Source of the DNA: Candidatus Latescibacterota bacterium
Lineage (GTDB): Bacteria; Krumholzibacteriota; Krumholzibacteriia; JACNKJ01
Assembly (NCBI GenBank): GCA_020633725.1
Contig: JACKDC010000001.1
Location: forward strand, 372,001-436,000
Direction: 5' to 3'
Length of the DNA: 64,000 nt
Position 1 is the stretch's first letter. Every line of letters starts with the position of its first letter. Positions 1 through 8,394 of the stretch are shown piece after piece. The position numbers and the translations under genes are program-made. The notes beneath the pieces were generated by a model. That model had not been told where the DNA came from. It worked only from the letters and a program-made list of their open reading frames with translations, and searched no databases.

Positions 1-633
1 TCCACCGACAAGGCCGTGGATCCCCAGGGCGTGATGGGCGCCAGCAAGCGCCTGGCGGAGCTGCTGCTGCTGCGCGCGGCCGCCCGGGCGCGGCAGGCCG
101 GCGGCGCAACCCGCTTCATCTCCGTCCGTTTTGGCAACGTGCTTGCAAGCCGGGGCTCGGTGGTGCCCCTCTTCCAGCGGCAGATCGCGGCGGGAGGGCC
201 GGTCACGGTGACCGACGCCCGCGCCACGCGCTTCTTCATGACGATCAAGGAGGCCAGCATGCTGGTCATCCAGGCCGGCAGCGGGGGCGCGGGGGGCGAG
301 ATCTACATCCTCAACATGGGTGAGAGCGTGGAGATCCTGGAGCTGGCGCGCAGCATGATCCGCCTGTCGGGCTTCGTGCCCGAGCGAGACATTCCCATCC
401 GCTTCACCGGCCTGCGTCCGGGGGAGAAGCTGCACGAGCGCCTCATGACCGCGGCCGAGGCCGAGGTGAGCGAGTTCGGCGAGCAGCTGATGATCATCCG
501 CCCGGAGCTGCCGGGCGGCCTCGACCTCGACGCCACCTTTGCCGAGCTGGGCGCCCTGGCCGCCGCCGGCGACGACGACACGCTCCGCGCCCGCATGCTC
601 GCCGTGGCCGGCGCCACGCGGGACCTGCTGTGA
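1..633 (+). CDS. UDP-sugar 4,6-dehydratase, CapD/WbpM/PglF type (3' part)
   Basis: The gene is cut by the window start; 210 C-terminal residues are visible and the frame is open from base 1. It is an extended SDR enzyme that would convert a UDP-N-acetylhexosamine to its 4-keto-6-deoxy form. Seen: STDK at visible residues 1-4, then MGASK with M12 and K16, where most SDRs have YxxxK. The Met variant is known for the large WbpM/PglF branch. RFGNVLASRGSVVPLF and GLRPGEKLHE are family signatures. The stop overlaps the next start (GTGA), so it is translationally coupled to the aminotransferase that probably uses its product. The missing N-terminus would carry the Rossmann glycine motif and, in long forms, membrane helices. 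Confidence 0.88.
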   Translation, partial: STDKAVDPQGVMGASKRLAELLLLRAAARARQAGGATRFISVRFGNVLASRGSVVPLFQRQIAAGGPVTVTDARATRFFMTIKEASMLVIQAGSGGAGGEIYILNMGESVEILELARSMIRLSGFVPERDIPIRFTGLRPGEKLHERLMTAAEAEVSEFGEQLMIIRPELPGGLDLDATFAELGALAAAGDDDTLRARMLAVAGATRDLL

Positions 634-1847
634 GCGCGCGCCGCGGCGATTCGGGCGCGCTGCCCGCGCTGGAGGGGGGACGTCCCGTCCGGGACACGCC
701 GCTGCCCTTCTTCCGCCCCAGCCACGGCGAGGACGAGATCGCGGCGGTGGTGGAAACCCTGCGCTCTGGCTGGCTCACCGTGGGACCGCGCACGCAGACC
801 TTCCGGCAGGCCTTCCTCGACCACGTGGGCCTGGCCCACGGCTGGCCGGTGAACAGCTGCACCTCCGGGCTCTTCCTCGCGCTCAAGATCCTGGGCCTGG
901 GTCCTGGCGACGAGGTGATCACCAGCCCCAACACCTTCACCGCGTCGGTGAACGTGATCCACCACGTGGGGGCCACCCCCGTGCTCGCGGACATCGAGCT
1001 CATCAGCTACGGGCTCGATCCCGCCGCGGTGGAGGCGGCGATCACGCCGGCCACGCGGGCCATCCTCGCCGTGCACTACGGCGGACAGCTCTGCGACATC
1101 GAGGCGCTGGCGGCGATCGCGAAGCGACACGACCTGCTGCTGGTGGAGGATGCGGCTCACGCCTTCGGTGGACTCGCCAGCGGGCGCCCCCCCGGCGACT
1201 TCGGCGACATGGCGGCCTTCTCCTTCTACGTCACCAAGAACCTCAGCACCGGCGAGGGCGGCTTCCTGAGCTGCCGCGACGACGCGCTCGAGAAGGAGAT
1301 CGCCCTCATGAGCCTGCACGGCATGGAGGGCGACGCCTGGAGGCGCTACGCCGACCGCGGGCGCTGGTTCTACGGCGTGAGCCGTTTCGGCTACAAGTGC
1401 AACATGACGGACATCCAGGCCGCCCTCGGCCTCGTCCAGCTCGGGCGGGCGGAGGCGCTGCGCGAGGCGCGCAGGCGCGCGGCCGAGCGCTACCGCGCGA
1501 ACCTCGCCGACGAGGCGGCGCTGCACCTGCCCGCCACGCGGGAGGGCGCGCTGCACAGCTGGCATCTCTATGCGCCGCGCCTCGCCGACGGCGCGCTGCG
1601 CGTCGATCGCGACCGCTTCCTCCAGGCGCTGACGGCCGAGGGCATCTCGCCCAGCCTGCACTTCATCCCGATCCAGCACCACGCGGTGCACCGGGAGTAC
1701 TTCGGCGCGCCCGGTCCGCAGCTCCCGTCCAGCGAGGCGTTCTACCGCGGTTGTTTCAGCCTGCCCCTCTTTCCGGACATCACCGACGACGAGGTGGATC
1801 AGGCCAGCGAGGCCGTCCTCAAGCTCATCAGCTACTACCGAGGGTAG
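630..1847 (+). CDS. DegT/DnrJ/EryC1/StrS family PLP aminotransferase
   Basis: A 405-residue fold-type I aminotransferase that would add an amino group to the 4-keto sugar made by the upstream dehydratase, giving a 4-amino-4,6-dideoxy sugar nucleotide. Seen: NSCTSGLFLALK substrate/phosphate region, SPNTFTASVN, VEDAAHAFGG with the PLP-ring Asp, and the Schiff-base lysine K203 in FYVTKNLSTGEGG. The C-terminal YRGCFSLPLFPDITDDEV is typical. The start is GTG 630 overlapping the preceding TGA. The pairing with a CapD-type dehydratase suggests a bacillosamine-, legionaminate- or pseudaminate-like precursor; which one cannot be told from sequence alone. Confidence 0.9.
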   Translation: MSARRGDSGALPALEGGRPVRDTPLPFFRPSHGEDEIAAVVETLRSGWLTVGPRTQTFRQAFLDHVGLAHGWPVNSCTSGLFLALKILGLGPGDEVITSPNTFTASVNVIHHVGATPVLADIELISYGLDPAAVEAAITPATRAILAVHYGGQLCDIEALAAIAKRHDLLLVEDAAHAFGGLASGRPPGDFGDMAAFSFYVTKNLSTGEGGFLSCRDDALEKEIALMSLHGMEGDAWRRYADRGRWFYGVSRFGYKCNMTDIQAALGLVQLGRAEALREARRRAAERYRANLADEAALHLPATREGALHSWHLYAPRLADGALRVDRDRFLQALTAEGISPSLHFIPIQHHAVHREYFGAPGPQLPSSEAFYRGCFSLPLFPDITDDEVDQASEAVLKLISYYRG

Positions 1848-1851
1848 CGCG

Positions 1852-2814
1852 GTGGCGGACGGCATCACGCTCCAGCGCCGCCTGGACTGGCAGGAGCTGG
1901 ACGCCTTCGTCGCCACGGCCCGCGGCGCGAGCTTCTACCACGGCGCCACCTGGCTGCGCTCGCTGGAGGAGGTCTACGGCCTGCGCGTGGGGTTCCTCCT
2001 GCGTCGCGCGGAGGGCGCGCTGGAGGGCGTGCTGCCCTTCGTGGAGAGCGCGCGCCTCGGCATCGTGCACCGGCAGAGCCTCGCCTTCGGCACCTACGGC
2101 GGCCCGGCGCTGGCGCCGGACGCCGCAGCGTCGCTCGCCGATGCGCTGCGCGCGCGCTTTCTCGCGAGCGTGGGGGGACGCTGCCAGCGCGTCACGCTGA
2201 CCACGGCGCCCGACCTCGACCATCCCGACGGCCCTGCCGACGCTCCCCACCGCCCGGCGACCCAGATCCTCGACCTGCGCCCGGGCTGGGACGCGGTCTT
2301 CGCCGACGGCTTTCGCAAGGAGCGCCGCCGGCAGGTGCGCAAGGCCCTGCGCTCGGGCGTGGTGGTGGCGCGCAGCGCCGAGCCCGACGACGTCGCCGCC
2401 TACCACCGCATCTACCTCGAGCACGCGCGCGAGTGGCGGCTGGCCTCGCCCACGCCGCTCGCCCACCTGCAGTTCCTCGTGCGCGACACGGGGCGCGTGC
2501 GCTTCTGGGTGGCGCGCCACCGCGGCGTGCTGGTGGGGGGGCATCTCAACTTCCACCACCGCGGCGCGGTGATCGCCTGGAACGGCTGTGCGAGCAAGGC
2601 CCATCGCGAGCTCGCGCCCAGCGTGCTGCTCTACGCGATGAACCTGGAGCAGGCCTGCGCCGACGGCGAGGCGAGCTTCAACTTCGGCGGGAGCATCGGC
2701 AAGGACCCGCTCTACGAGTTCAAGGCGGCCTTCGGCGCCCAGCCCGTGCACTACGGGCTCTGGCGACGCGACGGCGCCGCGCTCCGGCTCCTCGGCCGCG
2801 GGGGCGCGTCGTGA
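1852..2814 (+). CDS. FemAB/BioF2-like acyltransferase (GNAT fold)
   Basis: A 320-residue protein of the FemAB-like/BioF2 acetyltransferase group. The central region FRKERRRQVRKALRSGV and the C-terminal FNFGGSIGKDPLYEFKAAFG are signatures of these GNAT-related proteins, which transfer acyl or aminoacyl groups to sugars or peptidoglycan precursors. The start is GTG 1852, four bases after the aminotransferase stop, and the stop overlaps the flippase start. Given its neighbours, acylation of the amino sugar or of a glycan is the likely role (inference). A lipid II aminoacyl transferase role is possible but less supported by context. Confidence 0.75.
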   Translation: MADGITLQRRLDWQELDAFVATARGASFYHGATWLRSLEEVYGLRVGFLLRRAEGALEGVLPFVESARLGIVHRQSLAFGTYGGPALAPDAAASLADALRARFLASVGGRCQRVTLTTAPDLDHPDGPADAPHRPATQILDLRPGWDAVFADGFRKERRRQVRKALRSGVVVARSAEPDDVAAYHRIYLEHAREWRLASPTPLAHLQFLVRDTGRVRFWVARHRGVLVGGHLNFHHRGAVIAWNGCASKAHRELAPSVLLYAMNLEQACADGEASFNFGGSIGKDPLYEFKAAFGAQPVHYGLWRRDGAALRLLGRGGAS

Positions 2815-4367
2815 GCGGCGCGTCCGGCGGCTCCCGCGCGGGGAGCAACGCGCTCTTCCTGCTGCTGCAGGGGCTAGCGGCGAGCGTCTTCGGCCTGCTG
2901 CAGATGAAGCTCTTCACGGTGGGCCTGGGCGAGGAGGTCTTCGGTCTCTTCCTCGCGCTGCGAGGACTCGCCGTCCTGCTCTCCTCCGTGGGCGTGATGG
3001 CCCTGCCGCAGCTCGCCCAGCGCTTCGGCCCGCAGCTCGAGGTGCGCGGCGACCGCGGCGCCTTGCTCCGGGGCGCGGTGACGCTCGTCGTCGCGCTGCT
3101 CGGCTTCTACGCCGTCGTCGGCCTCGCGGCCTGGCGCTTCTGGCCGCAGCTGGCAGGGCGCGTCGCGCCGCAGACGGCGCTCGAGCCGCTGCTGCTGCCG
3201 ACGGTCTTCCTCGGACTTGCCCTCGGCCTCGCGGAGCTGGCCGCGGGACTCTACCAGGGGCTCCGCCGCATGGCGCCGATGGCGCTGGCCGAGCTCCTGG
3301 GCCTGGCGGGCCTCACGCTGCACCTCTTCCTGCGCCGCGCCACCCTCGACGCGCCCGGCGCCCTCCGGCTCTTCGCCCTCTGGTTCCTCCTGCGCGCGCT
3401 GCTGCTCCTCGCGCTGCTGCCCTGGTGGCTTCCGCGCGGCGGCGGGGCGCCGTCGGCGCTGGGGGCGCTGCGCATCGGCCGGCGGCAGCTTCTCGACTAC
3501 TGGCTCACCAGCCTGCCGCTGCGCTGGCTCGCGCTGGCCTACTTCGAGCTGGACCGCTACGTCATCGGCATGGTGGCGGCCGTGGAACTGGTGGCGCTCT
3601 TCCACGTGCCGGCGCGCCTGGTGGGCATCAGCAAGCGCTTCCTGGCCGCGCCGGTGCTGTCCTTCCAGACCGAGGTGAGCCGCCTCTTCGAGGAGCGCCG
3701 CGAAGGTGAGCTGGCCGCGCGCCTGCAGCTGATCCTGCGCGGGCAGCTGGCGGTGGCCTGCTGGTTCGCCGCCGGGCTCTACCTCGCGGGACGTCCGCTG
3801 CTGCTCCTGCTCTCGACCGGCGCCTACCTGGAGGCCCTGCCGCTGCTCGCGCTGCTGGCGATCACGCTGCCGCTGGGCAGCCTGGTGGCCGTGCTCGAGG
3901 CGGCGCTGCGCGGCCTCGACGGCCTGCGCGCCGTCCTCGTCGGCAACCTGCTCTGGGCGCTGCTCTACTACGCGGCCCTGCCGCTCTTCATCGGGCGCTG
4001 GGGGCTCTGGGGCCTCGGCTTCGCGCAGGTCAGCGCGGCGGCCGTGCAGGCCGTGTGGGTGATGGGCGTCGCCGCCCGGCGCGGCTGGTTGACGGGAGCG
4101 CTGGGCGGCGTCTGCCGCAGCGCGCTGGTGGGCCTGGCGCCGGCGGCGCTCGGCATCGCGGCGGCGCTCGCCTGGCCGGGCGGGAGCGCGGTGGCGCCCA
4201 GCGCGGCGGGTGTCGGGACCGGTCTGGCCCTGCTGGCGTCGAGCGCCCTGCTCGCGCTGCGCGGCCGCGGGCTCTTCGCCGCCGACGAGAAGCGCTGGCT
4301 CCTGGACCGGCTCCCGTCGACGGCGCTGCGCCACGGGCTGGGGCGCGTGATGGGGGTGGCGGCATGA
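2811..4367 (+). CDS. Polysaccharide/oligosaccharide flippase, MOP superfamily (Wzx-like)
   Basis: A 518-residue polytopic membrane protein with about 12-14 hydrophobic segments along its length, starting at GTG 2811, which overlaps the preceding TGA. The N-terminal GEEVFGLFLALRGLAVLLSSVGVMALPQ resembles the first two helices of Wzx/MurJ-type flippases, and LVGISKRFLAAPVLSFQTEVSRLFEERREGE matches the mid-protein loop. The expected job is to move undecaprenyl-linked sugar units across the inner membrane. No Wzy-type polymerase is identifiable in the visible part of the cluster. Confidence 0.85.
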   Translation: MSGASGGSRAGSNALFLLLQGLAASVFGLLQMKLFTVGLGEEVFGLFLALRGLAVLLSSVGVMALPQLAQRFGPQLEVRGDRGALLRGAVTLVVALLGFYAVVGLAAWRFWPQLAGRVAPQTALEPLLLPTVFLGLALGLAELAAGLYQGLRRMAPMALAELLGLAGLTLHLFLRRATLDAPGALRLFALWFLLRALLLLALLPWWLPRGGGAPSALGALRIGRRQLLDYWLTSLPLRWLALAYFELDRYVIGMVAAVELVALFHVPARLVGISKRFLAAPVLSFQTEVSRLFEERREGELAARLQLILRGQLAVACWFAAGLYLAGRPLLLLLSTGAYLEALPLLALLAITLPLGSLVAVLEAALRGLDGLRAVLVGNLLWALLYYAALPLFIGRWGLWGLGFAQVSAAAVQAVWVMGVAARRGWLTGALGGVCRSALVGLAPAALGIAAALAWPGGSAVAPSAAGVGTGLALLASSALLALRGRGLFAADEKRWLLDRLPSTALRHGLGRVMGVAA

Positions 4368-5431
4368 GGCTCGCGCTGCTGAGCGACGGCGGCAACGTCC
4401 ACACCCAGCGCTGGGCCGGCTACTTCGCCGAGCAGGGCGACGACGTCATGCTGCTCACCCTCGAGCACCCGCTCTCCATGCCCGTGCCCGTGCGGCGGCT
4501 CGGCCCGCGCGCGCGGCCCGCCGCGCTGGCCTACTCGGCCGCCGTGCCGGCGGCGCGGCGCGTGCTGACGCGCTTCGTGCCGGATCTCGTCAACGCGCAC
4601 TTCGCGCCCAACTACGGCTGGATGGCCTGGCTGCTCCGCCAGCGGCCGTGGGTGCTCTCGACCTGGGGCAGCGACGTGCTGGTGAACCCGGGCCTGAGCC
4701 CCTTCCACCGCTGGCGCGCCCGCAGGGTGCTGCGCGCGGCCGACCTGGTGACCAGCGACGCCGCCATGCTGACCGACGCGATCCACGCCCTCGCCGGTGA
4801 GACCGTGGACGTCCTCACGGCCCCCATGGGGATCGGCCGCGCGCTCTTCGCCGAGGGCGGACGGGCGGCGCGCGAGCGGGTGATCCTGCACAACCGCAAC
4901 CTGGAGTCGGTCTACGACGTGGGCACCGTCCTGCGCGGCGCGGCGCCGGTGCTGCGCGCCCACCCCGACTGGCGTCTGCGTCTGGCGGGGGACGGCAGTC
5001 TGCGCGGCGAGCTGGAGGCGCAGGCGGCGTCGCTGGCGCTCGGCGAGCAGGTGCGCTTCCTGGGCCGCCTGCAGCGCGACGCCCTCATGGACGAACTGCG
5101 CCGCGCCACCGTCTACCTCTCGGCGAGCCGCTCGGACAGCACCAGCGTCTCGCTGCTCGAGGCCATGGCCCTGGGCGCCTATCCCGTGCTCAGCGACCTG
5201 CCGGCGAACCGCGAGTGGATCGCCGCGCCGCCCGGGGCGGCGTACTTCGCCGTCGGGGACGCCGCCGGTCTCGAGGCCGCGCTCGAGCGCGCCCTGCGCA
5301 TGGACGACACGGCGCGCGCCGAGGCCCTCGCCGCGAACCGCACCGTCATCGGCGAACGCGCGATCTGGGAGGACAACATGGGCGCCGTGCGCGCGCGCTT
5401 CCTCGCCATGGCGGCGGCGGTGCACCGATGA
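4364..5431 (+). CDS. Glycosyltransferase family 4 protein
   Basis: A 355-residue GT-B glycosyltransferase. The N-terminal MRLALLSDGGNVHTQRWAGY with HFAPNYGWMA belongs to the acceptor domain. The C-terminal half has RLAGDGSLRGELE, VRFLGRL and SVSLLEAMALGAYPVLSDL, the E(x)E-type nucleotide-sugar binding region of GT4 enzymes. The ATG at 4364 overlaps the flippase stop and its own stop overlaps the next gene (ATGA), so it is in the middle of a coupled operon. Donor and acceptor sugars cannot be inferred from the sequence. Confidence 0.9.
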   Translation: MRLALLSDGGNVHTQRWAGYFAEQGDDVMLLTLEHPLSMPVPVRRLGPRARPAALAYSAAVPAARRVLTRFVPDLVNAHFAPNYGWMAWLLRQRPWVLSTWGSDVLVNPGLSPFHRWRARRVLRAADLVTSDAAMLTDAIHALAGETVDVLTAPMGIGRALFAEGGRAARERVILHNRNLESVYDVGTVLRGAAPVLRAHPDWRLRLAGDGSLRGELEAQAASLALGEQVRFLGRLQRDALMDELRRATVYLSASRSDSTSVSLLEAMALGAYPVLSDLPANREWIAAPPGAAYFAVGDAAGLEAALERALRMDDTARAEALAANRTVIGERAIWEDNMGAVRARFLAMAAAVHR

Positions 5432-6732
5432 GCCGGCGCGTGCTGATGGTGGCCTACTTCTTCCCGCCCATGGGGGACGGGGGCGTCTTCCGCAGCCTCA
5501 AGCTCGCGCGCTACCTGCCCCGGCACGGCTGGGAGCCCGTGCTGCTCTGCGGCCGGCCCGAGGACTACTGGGTGCGCGACGCGTCGCTGCTCGACGAGCT
5601 GCCGACCTCGCTCGAGGTGCACCGCGTGGGCGGCCTCACCGGGCAGTCCCTGCTGCGACGTCTCCGCCGCGGCGGCGCGAGCGGCGGCGACGCGACCGCG
5701 AGCGGCAGCCGCTCCAGCGGCCTCTTCCGCCGCCTGCGCCGCCTCGGCGACTGGTTGACGCTGCCCGACGCCTACGCCGGCTGGATCGCGCCGGCGCGCC
5801 GCGCCGGGGCCGAGCGGCTGGCGGCGGGGGACATCGATCTCATCTACTCGAGCAGTCCGCCCGACAGCGCGCACCGCGTGGCGGGGCCGCTGGCGGCGAG
5901 GGCGGGCCTGCCCTGGGTGGCGGACTTCCGCGATCCCTGGTTCAATCTGCATCTCAAGACGCCGCCGACGCCGCTGCACCGCGCGCTGCACCGCCGCATG
6001 GAGGCGCGCGTGCTGCGCGAGGCGCAGGTGGTCGCGGTGACCGAAGGCTGGCGGCGCTACTACGCGGAGCGCTGCGCGCGGCCGCCGGTGCTCATCCGCA
6101 ACGGCTTCGATCCGGCGGACTACGAAGGCCTCGCCGCGTCGGCGCGCGCGGACGGACTGCTCCACCTGCTGCACACGGGCAAGCTCAGCCTCACGCGCTC
6201 GGCGCGTCCGCTGCTGGAGGGCTTCGCCGCGCTGCGCGAGACGCGGCCCGCGCTGGCCGAACGTGCGCGGCTTCACTTCCTGGGGCCGCGCGAGAGCGAC
6301 AACGAGGCGGCCGTGGCCGCGCTGGGCCTGGAGGCGCTGGTGCGTTTCGAGGACTCGGTGCCCCACGCGGAGAGCGTCGCGCGGCAGGCGGCGGCGGACC
6401 TGCTGCTGCTCATCAAGCACGACGATCCGCGCTACCGCGATCTCATCCCCGGCAAGTTCTACGAGTACGCCGCGGCGGGCCCGCCCATCCTGGCCATGAC
6501 GCCGGCCGGCGAGATCGAGACGCTCCTGCGCGAGCACGCGCTGGGCTGGACCTGCCGCCCGCGCGCCGAGAGCGTGCGCGACGCCCTGGGCGAGGCGCTG
6601 AGCGCGCTCGACGAGGGGCGCTGGACACGCCGGCCCGCGCCCGAGGCCTTCAGCCGTCAGGCCCAGGCCGCGGCCATGGCGGCGCTCTTCGACGCGTGCG
6701 TGGAGCGCGCCGCGAAAGGGGGACGGTCGTGA
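5428..6732 (+). CDS. Glycosyltransferase (GT4-like)
   Basis: A 434-residue protein with a GT-B layout. YFFPPMGDGGVFRSLKLARYLPRHGWEPVLLC at the N-terminus is the donor-family Gly-rich loop, LPWVADFRDPW is typical of this GT4 subgroup, and KFYEYAAAGPPILA near residue 350 is the nucleotide-sugar site. A basic, low-complexity loop around residues 75-105 (many Arg, Gly, Ser) separates the two parts of the N-terminal domain. It is translationally coupled to both neighbours by 4-bp overlaps. The function is assembly of the surface glycan; specificity is unknown. Confidence 0.87.
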   Translation: MSRRVLMVAYFFPPMGDGGVFRSLKLARYLPRHGWEPVLLCGRPEDYWVRDASLLDELPTSLEVHRVGGLTGQSLLRRLRRGGASGGDATASGSRSSGLFRRLRRLGDWLTLPDAYAGWIAPARRAGAERLAAGDIDLIYSSSPPDSAHRVAGPLAARAGLPWVADFRDPWFNLHLKTPPTPLHRALHRRMEARVLREAQVVAVTEGWRRYYAERCARPPVLIRNGFDPADYEGLAASARADGLLHLLHTGKLSLTRSARPLLEGFAALRETRPALAERARLHFLGPRESDNEAAVAALGLEALVRFEDSVPHAESVARQAAADLLLLIKHDDPRYRDLIPGKFYEYAAAGPPILAMTPAGEIETLLREHALGWTCRPRAESVRDALGEALSALDEGRWTRRPAPEAFSRQAQAAAMAALFDACVERAAKGGRS

Positions 6733-8291
6733 GCATTCCCGCCGGCCACGCCAGGCGCTATCTCCTGGCCATCGGCCTGCTCTACCTGCTCGCCCAGTGG
6801 CCGCTCTGGGGCTACGTCACGGACGACACCTACATCCATCTGGTCTACGCGCGGCACCTGCTGCTGGGCGAGGGCTGGGTCTTCAACGTCGGCGAGCCGT
6901 CCTACGGCAGCACCAGTCCGCTCTGGGTGCTGCTGCTCGCGCCCTTCGCCAGCGGCGAGGCGGCGGGCCTGCTCGCGGCACGCCTGCTGGCGATCCTGGC
7001 CGGGCTGGTGTCCATTCCCGTCTTCTACCAGCTCGCCGCGCGGGGCATCCGGCGCGAGAGCCTGCGCCTGATGGCCACGCTGCTCTTCGCCACCGAGATC
7101 TGGTTTCTGCGCTGGAGTTCGTCGGGCATGGAGAGCTCGCTGGCGGTGCTGCTGCTGCTGGCCGTCTTCGAGCGGCTGGCGGCCGCGCCGCTGCAGCGGA
7201 GCGGGGTCTTCGGCATCGGCCTGCTGGCGGGACTGGCCGCGCTGGTGCGGCCGGAGTTCTACCTGCTGGACGTGATCCTGCCCGGCCTCGCCCTCTTCAG
7301 CGCGCGCTGGCGGCGGCGTCTGCCCGCGCTCCTGCTGGGCATCGCGCTGCCGCTGCTGCCCTGGCTGATCTTCGCGCGGCTCGAACTCGGCGCCTTCCTT
7401 CCCTCGACGGCGGCGGCGAAAAGCCAGGGCTGGCAGGGCATGGGGCACGTCGTCCTGCAGACCTGGCGCCTGCTCAAGGTGCCGCTCTCGGGCCAGGCGG
7501 CGCTGCTGCTCACGGCGGGGCTGGGGCTCGCGGCCTGCCTCCTCGGGGGACGCTGCCGCCGCCCGCTCTTCAGGCGCGAGGAGCACGCGGGACGCTTCCG
7601 CTTCTACGCGCTGGTGGCGCTGGTCTGGGGACTGGGTCTGCCCGTGGTCTTCCTCGTCCGCGACGTTCAAGTCATCAGCCGCTACCTGCTGCCCGTGACG
7701 CCGCTGCTGCCGCTGGCGGCCGTCTACTTCCTGGACTACTGGGCGGACCGCCACCCGCGGGTGCTCGCCCTGGCGCCGGTGCTGCTCGCGCTGCACCTCG
7801 GGCCGAACCTCTGGCTCTACGTCACGCGCGTTCAGCCCTACGGCCGGGCCTTCGGACAGGACCTCGAGTCCAGCCTGGGACGGATCGCGGACTACCTGGC
7901 GCTGCGCGCGCCGGCGGGGTCGCGGGTGGCCGCGCCGGACATCGGCCTGCTGGGACTGCGCTCGGACTGCCGCATCGTGGATCTGGGCGGTCTCATCCAC
8001 CCCGAGATGGCCGAACTCTGGCACCGCATTGGCTACGACGAGATGGTCCGCACGCTCGCCTTCCTGGAGCGGCAGCCCGCCGACTACCTGGTGGACCGCG
8101 CGCCCGAGGCCGGGCGGCTGGCGGGCCGGATGCCCGACGGGCGCGTGCTGCTGCCGCTGGTCAGCCGGCCCGTCCGTGGACTCGGCCTGCGCAAGCCGGA
8201 GCCGCTGGTCTACACGCTCTATCGCATCGGCCCGCCGGACGAGGCGCACGGCCCCGAGCTGCGACCGGCGCCGCCGTCGCCGAGCCCCTAG
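6729..8291 (+). CDS. GT-C-fold membrane glycosyltransferase-like protein
   Basis: A 520-residue polytopic protein starting at GTG 6729, which overlaps the preceding TGA. The first periplasmic loop has a DD pair (VTDDTYIHLVYARHLL) followed by GWVFNVGEPSYGSTSPLW, the pattern of polyprenyl-phosphate-sugar dependent GT-C enzymes, where the first Asp is catalytic. About ten hydrophobic segments follow, then a soluble C-terminal part with PADYLVDRAPEAG. It ends the polysaccharide operon; the next gene has its own promoter. It probably adds a sugar from a lipid-linked donor on the periplasmic side. Confidence 0.75.
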   Translation: MSIPAGHARRYLLAIGLLYLLAQWPLWGYVTDDTYIHLVYARHLLLGEGWVFNVGEPSYGSTSPLWVLLLAPFASGEAAGLLAARLLAILAGLVSIPVFYQLAARGIRRESLRLMATLLFATEIWFLRWSSSGMESSLAVLLLLAVFERLAAAPLQRSGVFGIGLLAGLAALVRPEFYLLDVILPGLALFSARWRRRLPALLLGIALPLLPWLIFARLELGAFLPSTAAAKSQGWQGMGHVVLQTWRLLKVPLSGQAALLLTAGLGLAACLLGGRCRRPLFRREEHAGRFRFYALVALVWGLGLPVVFLVRDVQVISRYLLPVTPLLPLAAVYFLDYWADRHPRVLALAPVLLALHLGPNLWLYVTRVQPYGRAFGQDLESSLGRIADYLALRAPAGSRVAAPDIGLLGLRSDCRIVDLGGLIHPEMAELWHRIGYDEMVRTLAFLERQPADYLVDRAPEAGRLAGRMPDGRVLLPLVSRPVRGLGLRKPEPLVYTLYRIGPPDEAHGPELRPAPPSPSP

Positions 8292-8315
8292 CCGGCGCGC
8301 GGGCGGGGGCCGTCC

Positions 8316-8344
8316 TCGACGCCGTGTGGCGCAGGGGGTATCAT
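8316..8344 (+). promoter_or_regulatory. Sigma70-type promoter for the C25 peptidase gene
   Basis: TCGACG (8316-8321), a 17-bp gap, and TATCAT (8339-8344). It lies just after the glycan operon ends and predicts a start near 8351, giving a leader of about 44 nt before the ATG at 8395. Confidence 0.55.
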
Positions 8345-8394
8345 TGCCTTGGAATCGCTTCGCGGCGGGCCGTTCCGCCGCCAGGGAGATGCGC

